A DNA stretch of 64,000 nt from Liolophura sinensis. Lineage: Eukaryota > Mollusca > Polyplacophora > Chitonida > Chitonidae. The notes below the pieces were generated by a model. The model did no database searches. It saw only the letters and a list, made by a program, of their open reading frames with translations, and had not been told where the DNA came from. Position 1 is the first letter of the stretch. Every line of letters begins with the position of its first letter. Position numbers and translations under genes: made by a program. Positions 47,601 to 59,751 of the stretch are shown here, piece after piece. Location: assembly GCF_032854445.1 (NCBI RefSeq), contig NC_088295.1, positions 74,988,028 through 75,052,027 on the forward strand, in the 5' to 3' direction.

Positions 47601-49553
47601 AAATGTTTAGGCCAATGATGACGGCGATAAAGTAATTAGCGCTTGGAAATGCAATACCGCTAATTTGCTAACTAGAAAAACGTTAAGCTAAACGGCTTTC
47701 TGTTTTCAGAAGTATTCTCCATACAGGCCACACGCAGGATGGACGACTTCGCGGCAGATGCAGACTGCTCGGCTCAGTCTGGGGTTTTTGCAAGTCATTA
47801 AAACTCCGTATGTCAGCTAAGGAAAATATACAAAGTTCAACTGATCAAGCGGTGTCAGTCGAGCGGTTGATTTGGGGGAACAGTCGTTTAACTCTAACAC
47901 ATTCGTACTGCGCTAATGTGCCCTTACAAACCATGCAAAACAGATAACTGTCATCAGTACCGTGGTAAATAGGCAATTAAATATCAAAATTAGATGAGAC
48001 TTGTCTGGAAGTAGAAATGATAATATTTATCGCATGTATTAAATAGAAATCAGCGTATACTGTAACACCAAAACAAAAACTAAAATATTTATGGCTATAT
48101 AACTTTTGTATAACTCATTTCTGTGCAATACTGAACGTACCACAATGCCATCATAATATTATATTTACCTGGAAACAATGGGCAAAATTACTTTTGAAAT
48201 TTTTGAAAACCCTATTCACTTTAGAATAATTTAGGTATAGTTTTACATTTTACAGAAATTGTCTTTCCTCTCTGAAATAGAATAAATATGCTGAGAACCT
48301 AAACACCTCTTCCTTACTACATAAATTGAGGTTTACTCAGCATTTAACCTGAACCAGTGTCAAAGTCACCCGTAAGATAATGTTTGTACATCTTTGGCGA
48401 GGTGTCTTATTTTACGGTAAGTGCCTTTCATCCCAATTCATGCCACTGACAGTTTTAGTATAGTGCATTCAAACTTTAATAGCCTTCTTATATATAGACT
48501 TGTAGGCTCTATAAGATGTTAACGGCTTAGGTGGTATGGGTTAAAAATGACGCTCATGATTGCATGAAAAAAAATGAGACCCACCTGTCAAGCTCGTGAT
48601 TCCATATATGCAAATTTTCAGCGATATTTAAGTCGCCAAAATTCACTGCGACTATAATTTTCAAAAAATAAAAAAGGGCTGTGTATTTTCTCCATAAACG
48701 CCACCTGAACGCGGACTGTGTAAGACGATAGGTATCTCTTACAAATTATACCGGGCAAAAAGTTATTTATCTCTCTACTTTGACAAATGAGCTTTTGGTC
48801 ATGTTTAGTGACACTTAAATGGCACTGACTCTGCCATCATTCACTGATAGCTTTGACAATATCGTGTCATAGGTAACCGAGATCCTAATCGGTATATTTA
48901 CCTGATTTTGTCGGCGATAGCTGACTTGATGAGCGATGGCCACGTTGCTGACTGAAGCCGCCCGGTAAGGTGGACCCCTCTAGGGGAGACCGGCCGCCAT
49001 GACTGCCGTCCCTGGATGAGGGACGGGCGAGCGAGTCTCTATCTTTGCCCGTGTGCGGTGAATGGAAGTGAGAAGTGGGTGAGTGGGAATGAAGGTGTGC
49101 CCCTGGGTGGGGCCGTCCTGGGCTGCCCCTAACTAAGAGTCCGGCTCCCAGGCTAGGGTGATGCGAGCCAGCGTGATGATGTGCGTGAGGGGGGACGGGA
49201 AGGTGTGGGGCACAGTGGCCAAACCCTGGCACCCCAAGTCCGGACTGTAAAGAAGCCGAACTGACAGTGTTCGTGGACAGTCCGTGAGCCCCGGAAGCCA
49301 GTTGTGCCTGAGCCAGTAAGGGTGGTAATCCTAAGGTATGAAGTTCACTTAAGGCTGGGTTTGTCAACATCCCGTGTTGCTGTGGTGGTAAGAACATGTA
49401 CCCGTTGTAGAGGAGGGGTGCGAACCTGGGTTGGGGAGCCATCAGTGACTCGATGGAGAAGGACGACAGTCCCGGCCTATGCATCCCCTTCTTGAACCAC
49501 GGACTGAAGAGATCAGTGTCGGGGAGGGTGGCTCTGCTCTCAGGCCCTAACAT
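43956..49553 (-). CDS. GBX: GBX homeobox transcription factor (gastrulation brain homeobox), complete two-exon CDS
   Basis: CDS exons are 49553-48902 and 44671-43956, joined across a 4,230-bp GT/AG intron in phase 1; 455 residues. Residues 32-38 (FSIESLM) are an eh1-like Groucho-binding motif near the N-terminus, as in GBX proteins. A His/Pro/Ser-rich stretch spans about 113-167, and an acidic Asn/Asp-rich region precedes the DNA-binding domain. The homeodomain is residues 345-404, with [19 protein letters not shown] and helix-3 [13 protein letters not shown]. It is followed by the GBX-specific block [11 protein letters not shown] and [10 protein letters not shown]. In bilaterians Gbx patterns the anterior nerve cord against Otx, binding TAATTA-type sites in the nucleus. 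Single paralogue number cannot be assigned, so the symbol is generic. An alternative start at M24 (49484-49482) aligns better with vertebrate N-termini. Confidence 0.96.
44672..48901. other. GBX intron (4.2 kb) with candidate homeodomain sites
   Basis: No SINE or tandem repeat recognised, unlike the flanking deserts. GTAATTAGC at 47632-47640, CTAATTT near 47651-47657 and CAATTAG near 46092-46098 are homeodomain-type words. GC-richer stretches lie at 45480-45900, 46090-46310 and 47100-47350. Confidence 0.5.
48902..49553 (-). CDS. GBX: GBX exon 1 (coding part)
   Basis: 217 codons plus one base, donor GTAAAT below 48902. The frame upstream of the ATG is open for about 29 codons without another ATG and then meets TAG, so this is the first in-frame start. 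Encodes the eh1-like motif and the His-rich region. Confidence 0.93.
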
Positions 49554-50260
49554 TTGCCCGAGCTTCTCTCGCTTAACAAGGGTAGACGGATCCAGTAACT
49601 GTACAGGTTCGTCGGTTACAGGTTGGTATAGCTTACACAGGCGCTAGCTGTCACATACTAAACTCTGGTAGGCCTAACCAGTTGTACACGTATACACAAT
49701 ACTACCATCAACTGCCCGCTGTAGGTAGTTTTCACTCTATAATAAAGCTAGGCGCGTACCCCGATAGTGATACTATCAAGCGGGACCTAAATTGATGGGT
49801 GGTGCTTGTTGCCTCATCCATCTTCCTACAGTTACCCTCCCAGCGCTTGTTAAAAGTGTCAAACTTCTTCCCGGAGCCACCACGTGACCCTGCCTTCGTG
49901 CGGTTTGATTGGCTCAGGTTTGACCGATTGACCGAGGGGCGATAACTTTTCAGCCGACGCCGTAGTGACAACAGCCAGCCCGTCTCTGATTGGCTACCTA
50001 GGCTGTGGACGAACAAAATGGACATCAAGTTAAGCAGCTATCAAAGTGGCTTAACAGCTGTATTACCCTAACGGCTGCTAAACGGGGGCCATTTCTGTTC
50101 CACCGAACCGTTTTCGAAAGTGGTAGGCTATTACCCCTCTCCCCCCCAAAACAGAAGCCTATTTTACAGCAGCCTGCACCAACGAGAGCTCATTTCTTTA
50201 AGGATTAACGCCACACGCGCTTTTTTTACTTGTTAACAGCTCTTTTATATACTCGTTCAA
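49554..50260 (-). promoter_or_regulatory. GBX 5' region: two CCAAT boxes, E-box and a possible TATA box
   Basis: In gene orientation, AGCCAATC boxes lie at 49993-49989 and 49911-49907, a CACGTG E-box at 49885-49880 and a TATAAAAG word at 50249-50242. Which of these marks the start is not decidable from sequence; a start below 49880 or one near 50210 are both possible. The 5' UTR would be ~300-650 nt. Confidence 0.4.
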
Positions 50261-51214
50261 GAGAACTAGCCGCCAGGTAAGAAATCGTTCGCTTTACCAC
50301 CGGGACGCTTTAAAATAAATGTGCCTTTTGTGACATACCCATTGTGGATCAGCGTCTAATTTATGGGTGTATTTAGATCATTTAAGGGACTTAATTTAAA
50401 ACTTAATTGCATTACACCGTAAAATCTCGTCCATTCGAGAACGCTGTCGGCTGATGGATTTTTTAAGACGGAAAAGTATTGCGCAGATATTTGAAGCAGA
50501 TGTGTTGAAATCAGCGTTAAGGGGTGTAAACATATAGGAACTAACTTGGTAGTGCATATAGTACAGGTTGGCCGCTACTGACCGGCTACAAACGAAGATG
50601 GAAAGCACAGTGGGGACTCCCTAAAAGCTTTTAGCACCTCTGCGTGAAGCGGACAGCCAATTGTCTCTTAAAATCATCCACTTATTTACGCATTCTGTTA
50701 CCTTGTTGTTTACCCTTTTGCCTTGATCGAGGCACGTGCTATAGAAGTCAGCTGTTGATGATCGTTTGCTCTCACTGGTTCGCATTTCTTGAGACTTTTT
50801 TTTTTCGTGAAATCCAATCTGTGAACACACTGAAGTTAGATAGATAGAGAAGACCATGTCCTCACACGCGTAAGAAATGGATAATCTGGTTGACCATCTC
50901 CCTAGACTTCTCCTTAGGCACTATTCTGTGTGGGCCTTTGAGCAAATCATGAGGTGTGTCAAAAATGTTTTTGAACCAAAAAGAAAAATTTAAGATTGAT
51001 GGGTAGCGCTGTTTTGTCGTTGTTATATCTACTGTCACCTTGTGTTTATGATTTTCAGCGGTAGCGTCTTGAAGATACAGGGACGTTTGGGACGTCTCAA
51101 TGTTGATTGTGCAAATGGCTAAAGTGGACATCAAAATGACCACCTAAATCCTGTCTCAGACTTGAATAATACAAATGTTTTAGCAAAAGTAGTTATCGTT
51201 ATGCAATATACATG
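50261..51214. other. Non-coding upstream of GBX
   Basis: No gene or repeat recognised; short open frames only. Confidence 0.6.
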
Positions 51215-51274
51215 TTTTCTTGAATACGACGTAAAATACCAATCCGCTAAATAAATAAATAAATAAATAAATAT
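51215..51274 (+). mobile_element. SINE family A, 3' terminus
   Basis: TTTTCTTGAATACGACGTAA, then AATACCAATCCGCTAAATAA and (AAAT)n; only the end of the element. Confidence 0.65.
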
Positions 51275-52240
51275 AAGCCATAATAATGTGAGGCTTCGTT
51301 TGCGTTGAAATGTGTATTAATCATTTATAATTTTGTGTAATTTCAAAAGATTCTTTTATGGAGCTTTATATATAACATTTATCGTGATACACTGCTGACG
51401 GATGGAGTTTCAGTACTAGGCCTATATATAAATGAAATTTAATGAAAAAATGGTGCCTTTATCCAGTTTATTTATTTTCTAAATTTTAGTTCAGGCACAT
51501 TTAAATATACTGTTTTAAAAAATAATTTAAGAGAATTATAATGTTTAATTATTTACTTTTAAGAGTTTTCCAAACGTTCTGTAAAAACAGGAGAAAGCAA
51601 AAAAAAAAAAAGTAAAAATATAAGTTATTCTCACAGTAGCTAAACAGGCAAGCCCGTGAACTAACCCCTGACAAATGACCTGTCGTCGGTTAAGATCAAC
51701 GTTTTGACAGTGATGCATTATGTAATGTGAAGGAGCAGATGTAAATGACGCTAACCTCTGCCACCTATATATCTGCCTTTATTGTCTTTTAATTACCTAT
51801 GTAATTGCACATGTTGTTATTTATGTTATAAATGTATTTTTCTTTAAAAATAAAACTTCTCGCAAAGTATGAGAGTTTGACACGCTTTAAAACCAAGCAC
51901 GAACAGGTATTAAAAATTGAACGTCTATAAGTCTGCATATTTTAGGTACACGATTTACGTGAAACACATTTTGTGTATCTGTAGGACACAGTGTGTTCTA
52001 CTTACTGGTTCACCTTAGGAATAAACGTTTAGTTTTATCACACATCTTTGTGTCAGTGGTAAACCTCAGATACAGTTCCCACCAGAGTAGGCTATATTCG
52101 AAAGTTAGTCACTGTTTCTTAATTGCATTTATTTAATACGTTCCGGAAAGGGATAATAAAATCATGTATGAAGTTTTATATCTTTACCTCTGTGTGCGCG
52201 ATTTTGTAAGCACAAAGTACATTAACTACGACATTCTAAC
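51275..52240. other. Non-coding, AT-rich
   Basis: Poly-A run near 51599-51612; nothing else recognised. Confidence 0.6.
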
Positions 52241-52332
52241 ATTTATTTATTTGATTGCTTTTTCACTAGGGACTCAAGAATATTTCACTTATACGACGGT
52301 GGTCGACATTATGGTTGGAGGAAACCGGGCAC
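52241..52332 (-). mobile_element. SINE family A, 3' half
   Basis: On + shows TTTATTTATTTGATTG, a damaged 3' module, GACTCAAGAATATTTCACTT, ATACGACGGTGGTCGACATT and GGAGGAAACCGGGCA. Confidence 0.75.
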
Positions 52333-53094
52333 ATTCTAATAAAAGTGGTTTCTTAATCTATTTCAAGAGATTGTAAGATCTACGTGCATATCTATACATC
52401 TAGTCATACCGATGCTTAAATACTTGGCAATATCCACTATTGCCAAGCAGTTGATATAAACAAATGTTGTCTTGAAAACTGAAGGTATTTATTGGTTCCT
52501 CAATGTATGTGTTTGCATATGCAACAGATATTTACGGACGGTTGGGCCAGGTACTCTTTTCTGTTATTTACGTACGACATCGCGAGATATCGGGAAAAGA
52601 GCTGAAAGAAATCATGGCGTCAGGGTATCAAAGCTACTATAACTGTCAGGACGTTTCGTGTCTTCTGAATGTTTTTTTCTCACTATAAATACCACACATG
52701 ACGAAAGTAGTTCTGTTAATAGCTGCACACCACACGATATTGCCAGACTTATTTCAAAGTTACTTCAACATTTAAATGACACAACATCAGTGTTTACACT
52801 AAGCTTGTTTATCTTCACTATATCCTCTGGAGTGAAGAGCACATGCCTGACAAACAATACCTGCACATGTGGTTCGATCCAAAACCACACTAAAATGGCC
52901 TAACAAGACAACAACCCGATTTCAGCATACTTTATACATATATGCACTGGACTATATGAGACTGTTTTGTCACTGTTGTGGATATCTTTGTCATTCTTTT
53001 CATCAACCAGTAACTTAACTTTTCAGACTGTATATCATCGCAGAAAAGAAGCATGTATATAGGGGTCGATATACGTATACTCATATACTGTGAC
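52333..53094. other. Non-coding, nothing recognised
   Basis: Only short open frames lacking family resemblance. Confidence 0.6.
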
Positions 53095-53352
53095 TTGGGG
53101 GTCTCCGTGACCGAGGGAGTTAGCACTCTAACACGGTGTAATGACCCAGGAGCCTTTCACCAATACGGTCGCTGTGAGTTCAAGTCCAGCTCATGCTGGC
53201 TCCCTCTCCAGTCGTACCACGTGGGAAGATCTATCAGCAACCTGCGGATGGTCGTGGGTTTCCTCGGTTTCCTGCCACCATAATGCTGGCTGCCATCGTA
53301 TAAGTGAAATATTCCTCAGCATACGACACCAATCAAACAAATTAATAAGTAA
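53095..53352 (+). mobile_element. Full-length SINE family A with tRNA-derived head
   Basis: The head carries box A TGACCGAGGGAGTT (53108-53121) and box B GTTCAAGTC (53178-53186), about 55 bases apart as in RNA polymerase III internal promoters. The body follows: GTGGGAAGATC, CAGCAACCTGCGGATGGTCG, CCACCATAATGCTGGCTGCC, GTGAAATATTC and a partly decayed 3' module with CACCAATCAAACAAATTAAT. It is the only copy in the window with a head and defines the family; it is not a functional tRNA gene. The total of ~258 bp is usual for a tRNA-derived SINE. Confidence 0.85.
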
Positions 53353-53791
53353 AATTGTGAGACCGTTTGCCTCCCACTGGCTGATTAATGAATAAGGACA
53401 AGCTTCCAATTAATGAAGCCGGTACGTTTGGTTACATACACAACCAAGACAATAACCTGGGTATTTAACGTGGATCAGCGATACTATTGATGTTCATCTC
53501 CAAACTGTGCTGCAGATATAGAGCATTATCACGCCTTAGAGCAGCGACAGTCCATAATGTGAGGGCAGATGACTGATGAATACTATACGGCCTTGGTCGT
53601 GGACAATTTGCTGGCCATTGGAGAACTACCAATCCTAACCAGATCAACACGGTTTGTTGAGCAGGATGTACAGTTTGGAAGATAGTGATCGACATTAAAC
53701 GAACGTTTTGCTTGATTGATTAAATAATAATACTGCCACTCAGCGCCATCGAATATATTGTTGTCACTACTATGAACTTCATTGCGCTTCA

Positions 53792-53793
<2 letters not shown>
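53353..53793. other. Non-coding, nothing recognised
   Basis: No gene or repeat defined. Confidence 0.6.

Positions 53794-53861
<68 letters not shown>
53794..53861. repeat. (AT)n microsatellite, ~68 bp
   Basis: Uninterrupted alternation of A and T for about 34 dinucleotides. Confidence 0.97.
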
Positions 53862-53864
<3 letters not shown>

Positions 53865-55779
53865 CCAATGCCTATGACAAGTATTAACGGGAAACTTGTT
53901 TAGCTTTGGATATATGTGAAAGTCATCATGTCAATGTATAATAAGGTTGCCGCGATTAGCCTAGAATATATCTGAAACTATGTCCATATGTCAACATTTA
54001 ATGTGGAACTTGTTTAACTTGAGGTAAGCGTAAAACTGCATGTGTCAAAGCTTAATGCAAATTGAATTAGCCCAGAGTATGCGTGAAACTGTAAATACGT
54101 TTAAAAGTTAAACATTTAATGGGTAATTTGCTTAGAATATAAACACATGGCTTATAAGTTTGAAATGCAGCCTGTGTCAGTTAAGCGTTTGGCTAACACC
54201 TCGACTGAAGAAGTGAATTGTATTGAATCTGAGGATTTGATTTTGTTCATAAAACTCAGAATTTCATCCTCAATACACCCAGTTAATAGGAAATATTATT
54301 TAAATAAAATATGAAATCCATTCAGAGGGTTTGTTGCGATGATATTCCATTAATTCCAACTTACAAACGATCATAGAAACCCGTATTGAACTATGATAAA
54401 AACCTCACGAGAAGGAATTTAAACAAATATGAGACATGCAAAATTCGTGTGGTTACCAAGCCAATTGGGCTCTCATACACTAACACGCACCACTTAATCT
54501 ATATTAATAAACGTTAATTTGAGCGAACAATTATAGCTTCTACAGAGGACAGTTAACTGACACCCTGCTAATTTGATGACGCGTCTGACCGTGGACAATA
54601 CTCATTGACGGTTGGCAGTCAACAAGAGACAGGGTGTGGTGATCCGAGAGACGGAAGCAGCGAAACTGCACTATCATTTTCTTCTGACATAATTTTCTTC
54701 TATAATAACGTTCGTCACACTGTGCTGGCAGATAATCGGACCATCCTCGATTTCATACCTACCAATCTGTCGCCACACCATAAACGTTATGCTGCGATAT
54801 TAGGCGTAATGTACGTCCACCATAGTAAAGGAGTTTCTAGCGTCCCCTCCCATCCGATTGAGGCTTGTCGTACTAACCTGCTGGGATATAGCCTTACGAA
54901 TCACGTTCTGCTCTTCACACTGAGGTACATATAATTCACACTGTGCCCCAGGGATACATGCTTTCACTGACTGCCGTCTATTTTGACTGACGCATTGTCA
55001 GCCCATTAATGCTTCCCCTTGGGAATTCATCCATTGTGTGGGCGCGTTTACTGTTTCCAAGGGCTAGTAATGAGAACGTCTGTCCAACCAAAACAGAAAA
55101 TGACCAGTGGATGTACAACAATTGGGAGTGAAAATTGAGCTTTTTTGTGTTTCTATAGTGACAACAAAAGACGGGGTAGGGGGATAGTTTACGGATGGTC
55201 ATCTGGTGTACTGACCAGGAGGGTATCGTCTGTTGTTGGCAGGTTGTGTCCAAACCAATTACCGATCACAATAGGTGACATCGATACCACAATTCCGTTG
55301 TGTTCAAGCCTATCTTCTGCATTTTATGCCAGGCTCGAGTGACAGCAGACAAAAGGCCGGTTAAATGTTTTTGAGTGTATTGGAGGCGTGTGAATAGAGC
55401 CCGGGGGTGAGAGGGTTAACCCGGTGTTTATGCCCCAAGAGGCGTGGTCCGAGAGATTCGGGTGTGACGTCCCACTATCACCTCTGATTGAGTTTACGTA
55501 ACCTGTCCATCAGCACAAACCCTCCGTTTTAAATCTGCCCATATGGCCCTTGACAATATGTACAGCAGTATAGCACTGTAAACTACATGCCCGATGTTGA
55601 CGTTTGCTTCTAATTTGACATCATGGCATGCTTTGGGAAGGCTTTTGGGAGAACAAAATGCGTCGAATTTAACGTATGAGATTTCCATAATCGTTTTAAT
55701 TATCCGGAGTGAGTCTGGCCACTGTATCTAAAATTGCTGTTGGGGTTATATTCGGTTGAAGTTAATTCATTTATGAGAC
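53862..55779. other. Non-coding; GC-richer 54540-55480
   Basis: Open frames up to 109 residues occur near 54605-54934 without recognisable domains. Sequence between 54540 and 55480 is less AT-rich than its flanks and could be regulatory for GBX, but this is only composition. Confidence 0.45.
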
Positions 55780-55834
55780 TGGCTGCACTCAAGAATATTT
55801 CAGCAATATGGTGGAAGGAAACCGGGCAGAGCCG
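55780..55834 (-). mobile_element. SINE family A, short internal fragment
   Basis: On + shows GCACTCAAGAATATTTCAGC and GGAAGGAAACCGGGCAGAGC with the intervening segment shortened. Confidence 0.6.
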
Positions 55835-58800
55835 GTTAAAATGAAAAACACAAGCAAAGTAAATAACCACTAAATATGCAAGAAAGGAAAGGAAACATAC
55901 AGATTATCTGAACTGTTTTGCCCATATGGGTAATTGATTTTCAAGCAGATCAGCTCGGTATTATACAGGTGAAGGGGTATTTTTGTTGTAATAAAATCAA
56001 TCGACTGTTACTCGCACTCTTTGACACTAGAATAAAAAAGCATATTAAAATCCTGGAAAAGCGTATATACAGGTTGTAAAGTACTTCCCAACGGCCTCCA
56101 GTTGAAAGCTATCTCAAACAGACAGCCTGCTAATAAAATGTTTAATGGCATACCAAATGTCCATGCCAGGAGGCCTATAATAAAACGAATGGTTCTGGGG
56201 ATCATGCAGAATTATTTCCAATAATTCAATAGATTAAACACTTAGGAGTTCGTGGAATGGAATTTGGCTTATTACCCAGGGGCTTACCTCTGTCTGTTGA
56301 CAGTCTGGTAGAAGTACTGACTATCATCAATCACTTTCAGGCACTTTACCTGAGAACCCGGGTGTCAGCGTGATTTCACGGCCGTCAGAGTACAGCGGTC
56401 AGAAGATGACCAGCAGGATACCGGACAGAGGCGACCTTCACCCCTCAGGCTGAGTCCATAAAGATTGACCGATCATTCGGACTTTGCGATAACGCTTGAC
56501 ACAACAATTCAAACCATGTTCGCTTGGACACGACGTGTCGTTAAAATATGCGGGATTGTTTTGGTTGACAGTTTACGTCAACCATAAATCCTAGTGTCAA
56601 TCGGTGCCTTTCTATCCCCTTTGTTTAATCCCCATGTAGTCTGTAGTATTACAGTTTACTGAAGGAAAGACTCTTCCAAAGTAAACTGAATTAACCTTCT
56701 TTCATTTTTTACAAACTTTTCACCTTAATAACTATCATGCCTTAACGTAAACTGGGTGACGCTGACACGCTTTCCAAAATGGTGCCTTAATCGTGAAATC
56801 TAAGACTTTTCCAACTTTCCAAAATTCCTTTCTCTCTTGGAATGAAAACAACCCCATTTTCAACCACTTACCTAATAAGTAAAAACCACACCACAATCGA
56901 AAGTTTTGACCTTTTATTAGTTTGTAAACAATTATGTTTGGAATTCAAAGTTTCCATATCTGTAAGCTGTAACAAAGGTTTGGAGAATCATGTAAAATAT
57001 TTATAAGCAAGCCAGTTATCGTGTGGTTAAAATAGTGGTAAGGTGTATAAAATTCAAATACAAACTGCCGATTTCTAAACATCTTATGACTGAAAGTAAC
57101 TGGAAAGTAATCTTTTGAAAAATCAATTTCCAAATGTCTATAACTAAAGGAAAATTGCCAACAGCAAACCCAAATATTCAAATTTCATTCGAAAGAAATC
57201 CATGTGTATCGGTTTTTATTGTAACTATAGAGGAGTATTATATATGTTGATATTAACATAATGTTGAGAATGTAAATATAATAAGCATAACGAACACCTC
57301 GTAAATATATCAGTGGTATATTAAGATTTGTTTCAAGTATTTATTCCTTTTTGCCAAATCGTGGAATCGTTCGCGTGCTGTAATGACGCTAGAGGCCTTA
57401 AGGGCTAATTTTTCATCTATACTTCGTTACAGCACTATATATAAAAGAGAACACGAACGTCGCACTCGCGTGATGCTCATGAGTTGTAACACGTCTAATT
57501 CAAACCACGTGTGAAAAGAACTCCTTTGACGAGATGTTTTCGATGCCATTCAGAAAGTAATTTCTTTTGCAGCGCATTTTCTCACAAAACAGCCATTTCC
57601 CTGTCTGTCTTTGACAGGACATTTTCAAAATGCCATCATATAAATTTGGACGGAGTGACTGATGATGGCACACATCTAACGTATACAGCATTACGAGTCC
57701 ACAGAAAGTATTACCTCAATTCTGCCTAATTAGGCCTTGTATCAAAGACCACCAGTGATGAAGCGGATTCCAGTCTCACCGAATTTGAGGTCTTCTGTTT
57801 TCATTTACCGCTGACTGTGATAACTTCTCCGAAAACGACATTCAGTGCAGGACGGTTTCTACCCACATACTGACTGTGTAGCTAATATCAATGTTTAGGT
57901 ACTAGTATGCTAACTTCTCTTTATCTTTTTGGGATTTTTTTTTCACACACGTATCGGCTGGAAAATTCGCAATTTTTGATACTTGCATCATAGACAGCAA
58001 TGTTCGCAAGAGAAAATAATCCCCAAAACGCAAAAGTTTATTTTAAGATTACTTTAAATATATTAAGAATCCTATGTCATTATCTTTGTAAAGTTTAATG
58101 TCCCTTGAAGATTAGTTGTCTACCACCAATTTGATGTGGATAACTGTACGCCACACGTGGGAGAATCATTAACTTAAATGCCAAATGTCGGTGGTTTACC
58201 CGGCGCACTTCGGTATACCACCGACATGGTATAATTAAATGAATTAATTAAATAAATAGCTCTGTAGTAGACATGAAACGGATCAGTAGAAAAGACTTCC
58301 GACTCTCCAGATGACTAAACCAATGGTACATGCTATTAAACCGTTGCATAACTATAAGCTGTATATGGTGTTACGGATGTATATGGACAATACATTTATG
58401 ACAAAAACCCTATTGATTCAATATGATTTATGGATTTAATTTTGTTTGTTTGTTAGTTGTCTCTTGGATTCGTTTTGATCCAGGCCTAGACAAATGCTTT
58501 TGAAAAGATTTACATTATAACTACTACAGATGATAAGCATAATCTACATGTGTCTGAACAAAGCTTCTGAAACACTGGATGTATGAATAATTTATCAGAA
58601 GGTATACATCATCGGCGATCTATCTGCATTTGTCCGCATTGTTGATGCATAATGTCCTAATATTCTAAAACCATGTATGTAAACCTCAGCCACGTACTTC
58701 GGCGTAACCAAGCGTTATGCGTGAATGCTGTATTCAACTGGAAATGCCAGAATCCTTAAATTCATAATTTAAACTGATTTAGCTCTGAATTGAATGATCC

Positions 58801-59751
58801 TGGTAGAATCGACGAAGGCTGAGATGCATGACAGTCCAGCTATGTCTGATAACAGCGTCACCCACAGCTCCATTACACATGCACCCAGTCTAGGACAGCG
58901 CACGTTCTCCAGATGGTATGCATGGACAAGAGCATACGTGCAGCTAGTGGGATTCTGACGAATTCTAACAATGGCTCAAACATTCGGAAATGTTTGATCT
59001 TCGGGCTATGTTTTGAAATGTATTGAAAATGCAAATTTTAATCTGTTACAGCAGTAAAGAAGAAATTTTGATGAAGTTACACTTGCGTATGATCAAACAA
59101 AATTATGATTGTAAAAATTTCATATTACTTCTACTCCATACAATATATTTCGTCTTGGGATAGCTTTGATAAGTTACCTGGACACTACTTCAACATCAAA
59201 ACTATCAGGTCCTCCTTGAGTCATACTTTTCAAGTATATCATTTTTAATAAGCGCTTTATATGTCTATTCAAAAATCTGCACAGCGCATAACAGATTCAA
59301 CGCATGCAGTGTCCTTTGTTACGTTTAAGTGTAATACAAGCATAGAAAGCAACCGTTGAGAAAACAAAGCAATCGAGTGAAGACGCCCAAATTATTTAAT
59401 TTATTCGAATGTATATGGTGCCTGCTGCTATATGGCTTCCGATGAAATTAAAAAAGATGGTGACAGCTCTGCGTTTTTTAAAATACACATTTATGAAAAT
59501 ACCTTCATTAATACCCACCAAGCCTTCATATATATGTATGTCTTTAAGCCTTTTTTTTCTGGAGGAGGCGGATGAGGATGGGGGTGGGGAATGTTCAGCT
59601 GTTCTAGGATAGTAGTTGCATTTCCAGATTCATATAAGCATATAAATATTCATATAAACAAACTGATCAACTACCACAATGTAAATAATAGTTCACAGTA
59701 CTTGGGGAAGTAAAAACAAATAAGCAGTGGCAAGTTGTCAGGGTAAAAATG
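55835..59751. other. Non-coding; hairpin at 58186-58226
   Basis: No gene supported. A near-perfect inverted repeat at 58186-58226 is followed by an AAATAAAT tail near 58250, suggesting the end of another short retroelement. Confidence 0.5.
58186..58226. repeat. Inverted repeat, 15-bp arms, 11-bp loop
   Basis: TGTCGGTGGTTTACC is followed after 11 bases by GGTATACCACCGACA; 14 of 15 positions pair. Confidence 0.8.

Noticed and set aside
53095-53195. Possible tRNA gene
   Set aside because: Box A and box B are present, but no full cloverleaf is evident and the sequence continues into the SINE body.
54605-54934. 109-residue open frame
   Set aside because: No recognisable family, no splice context or promoter that would support it.
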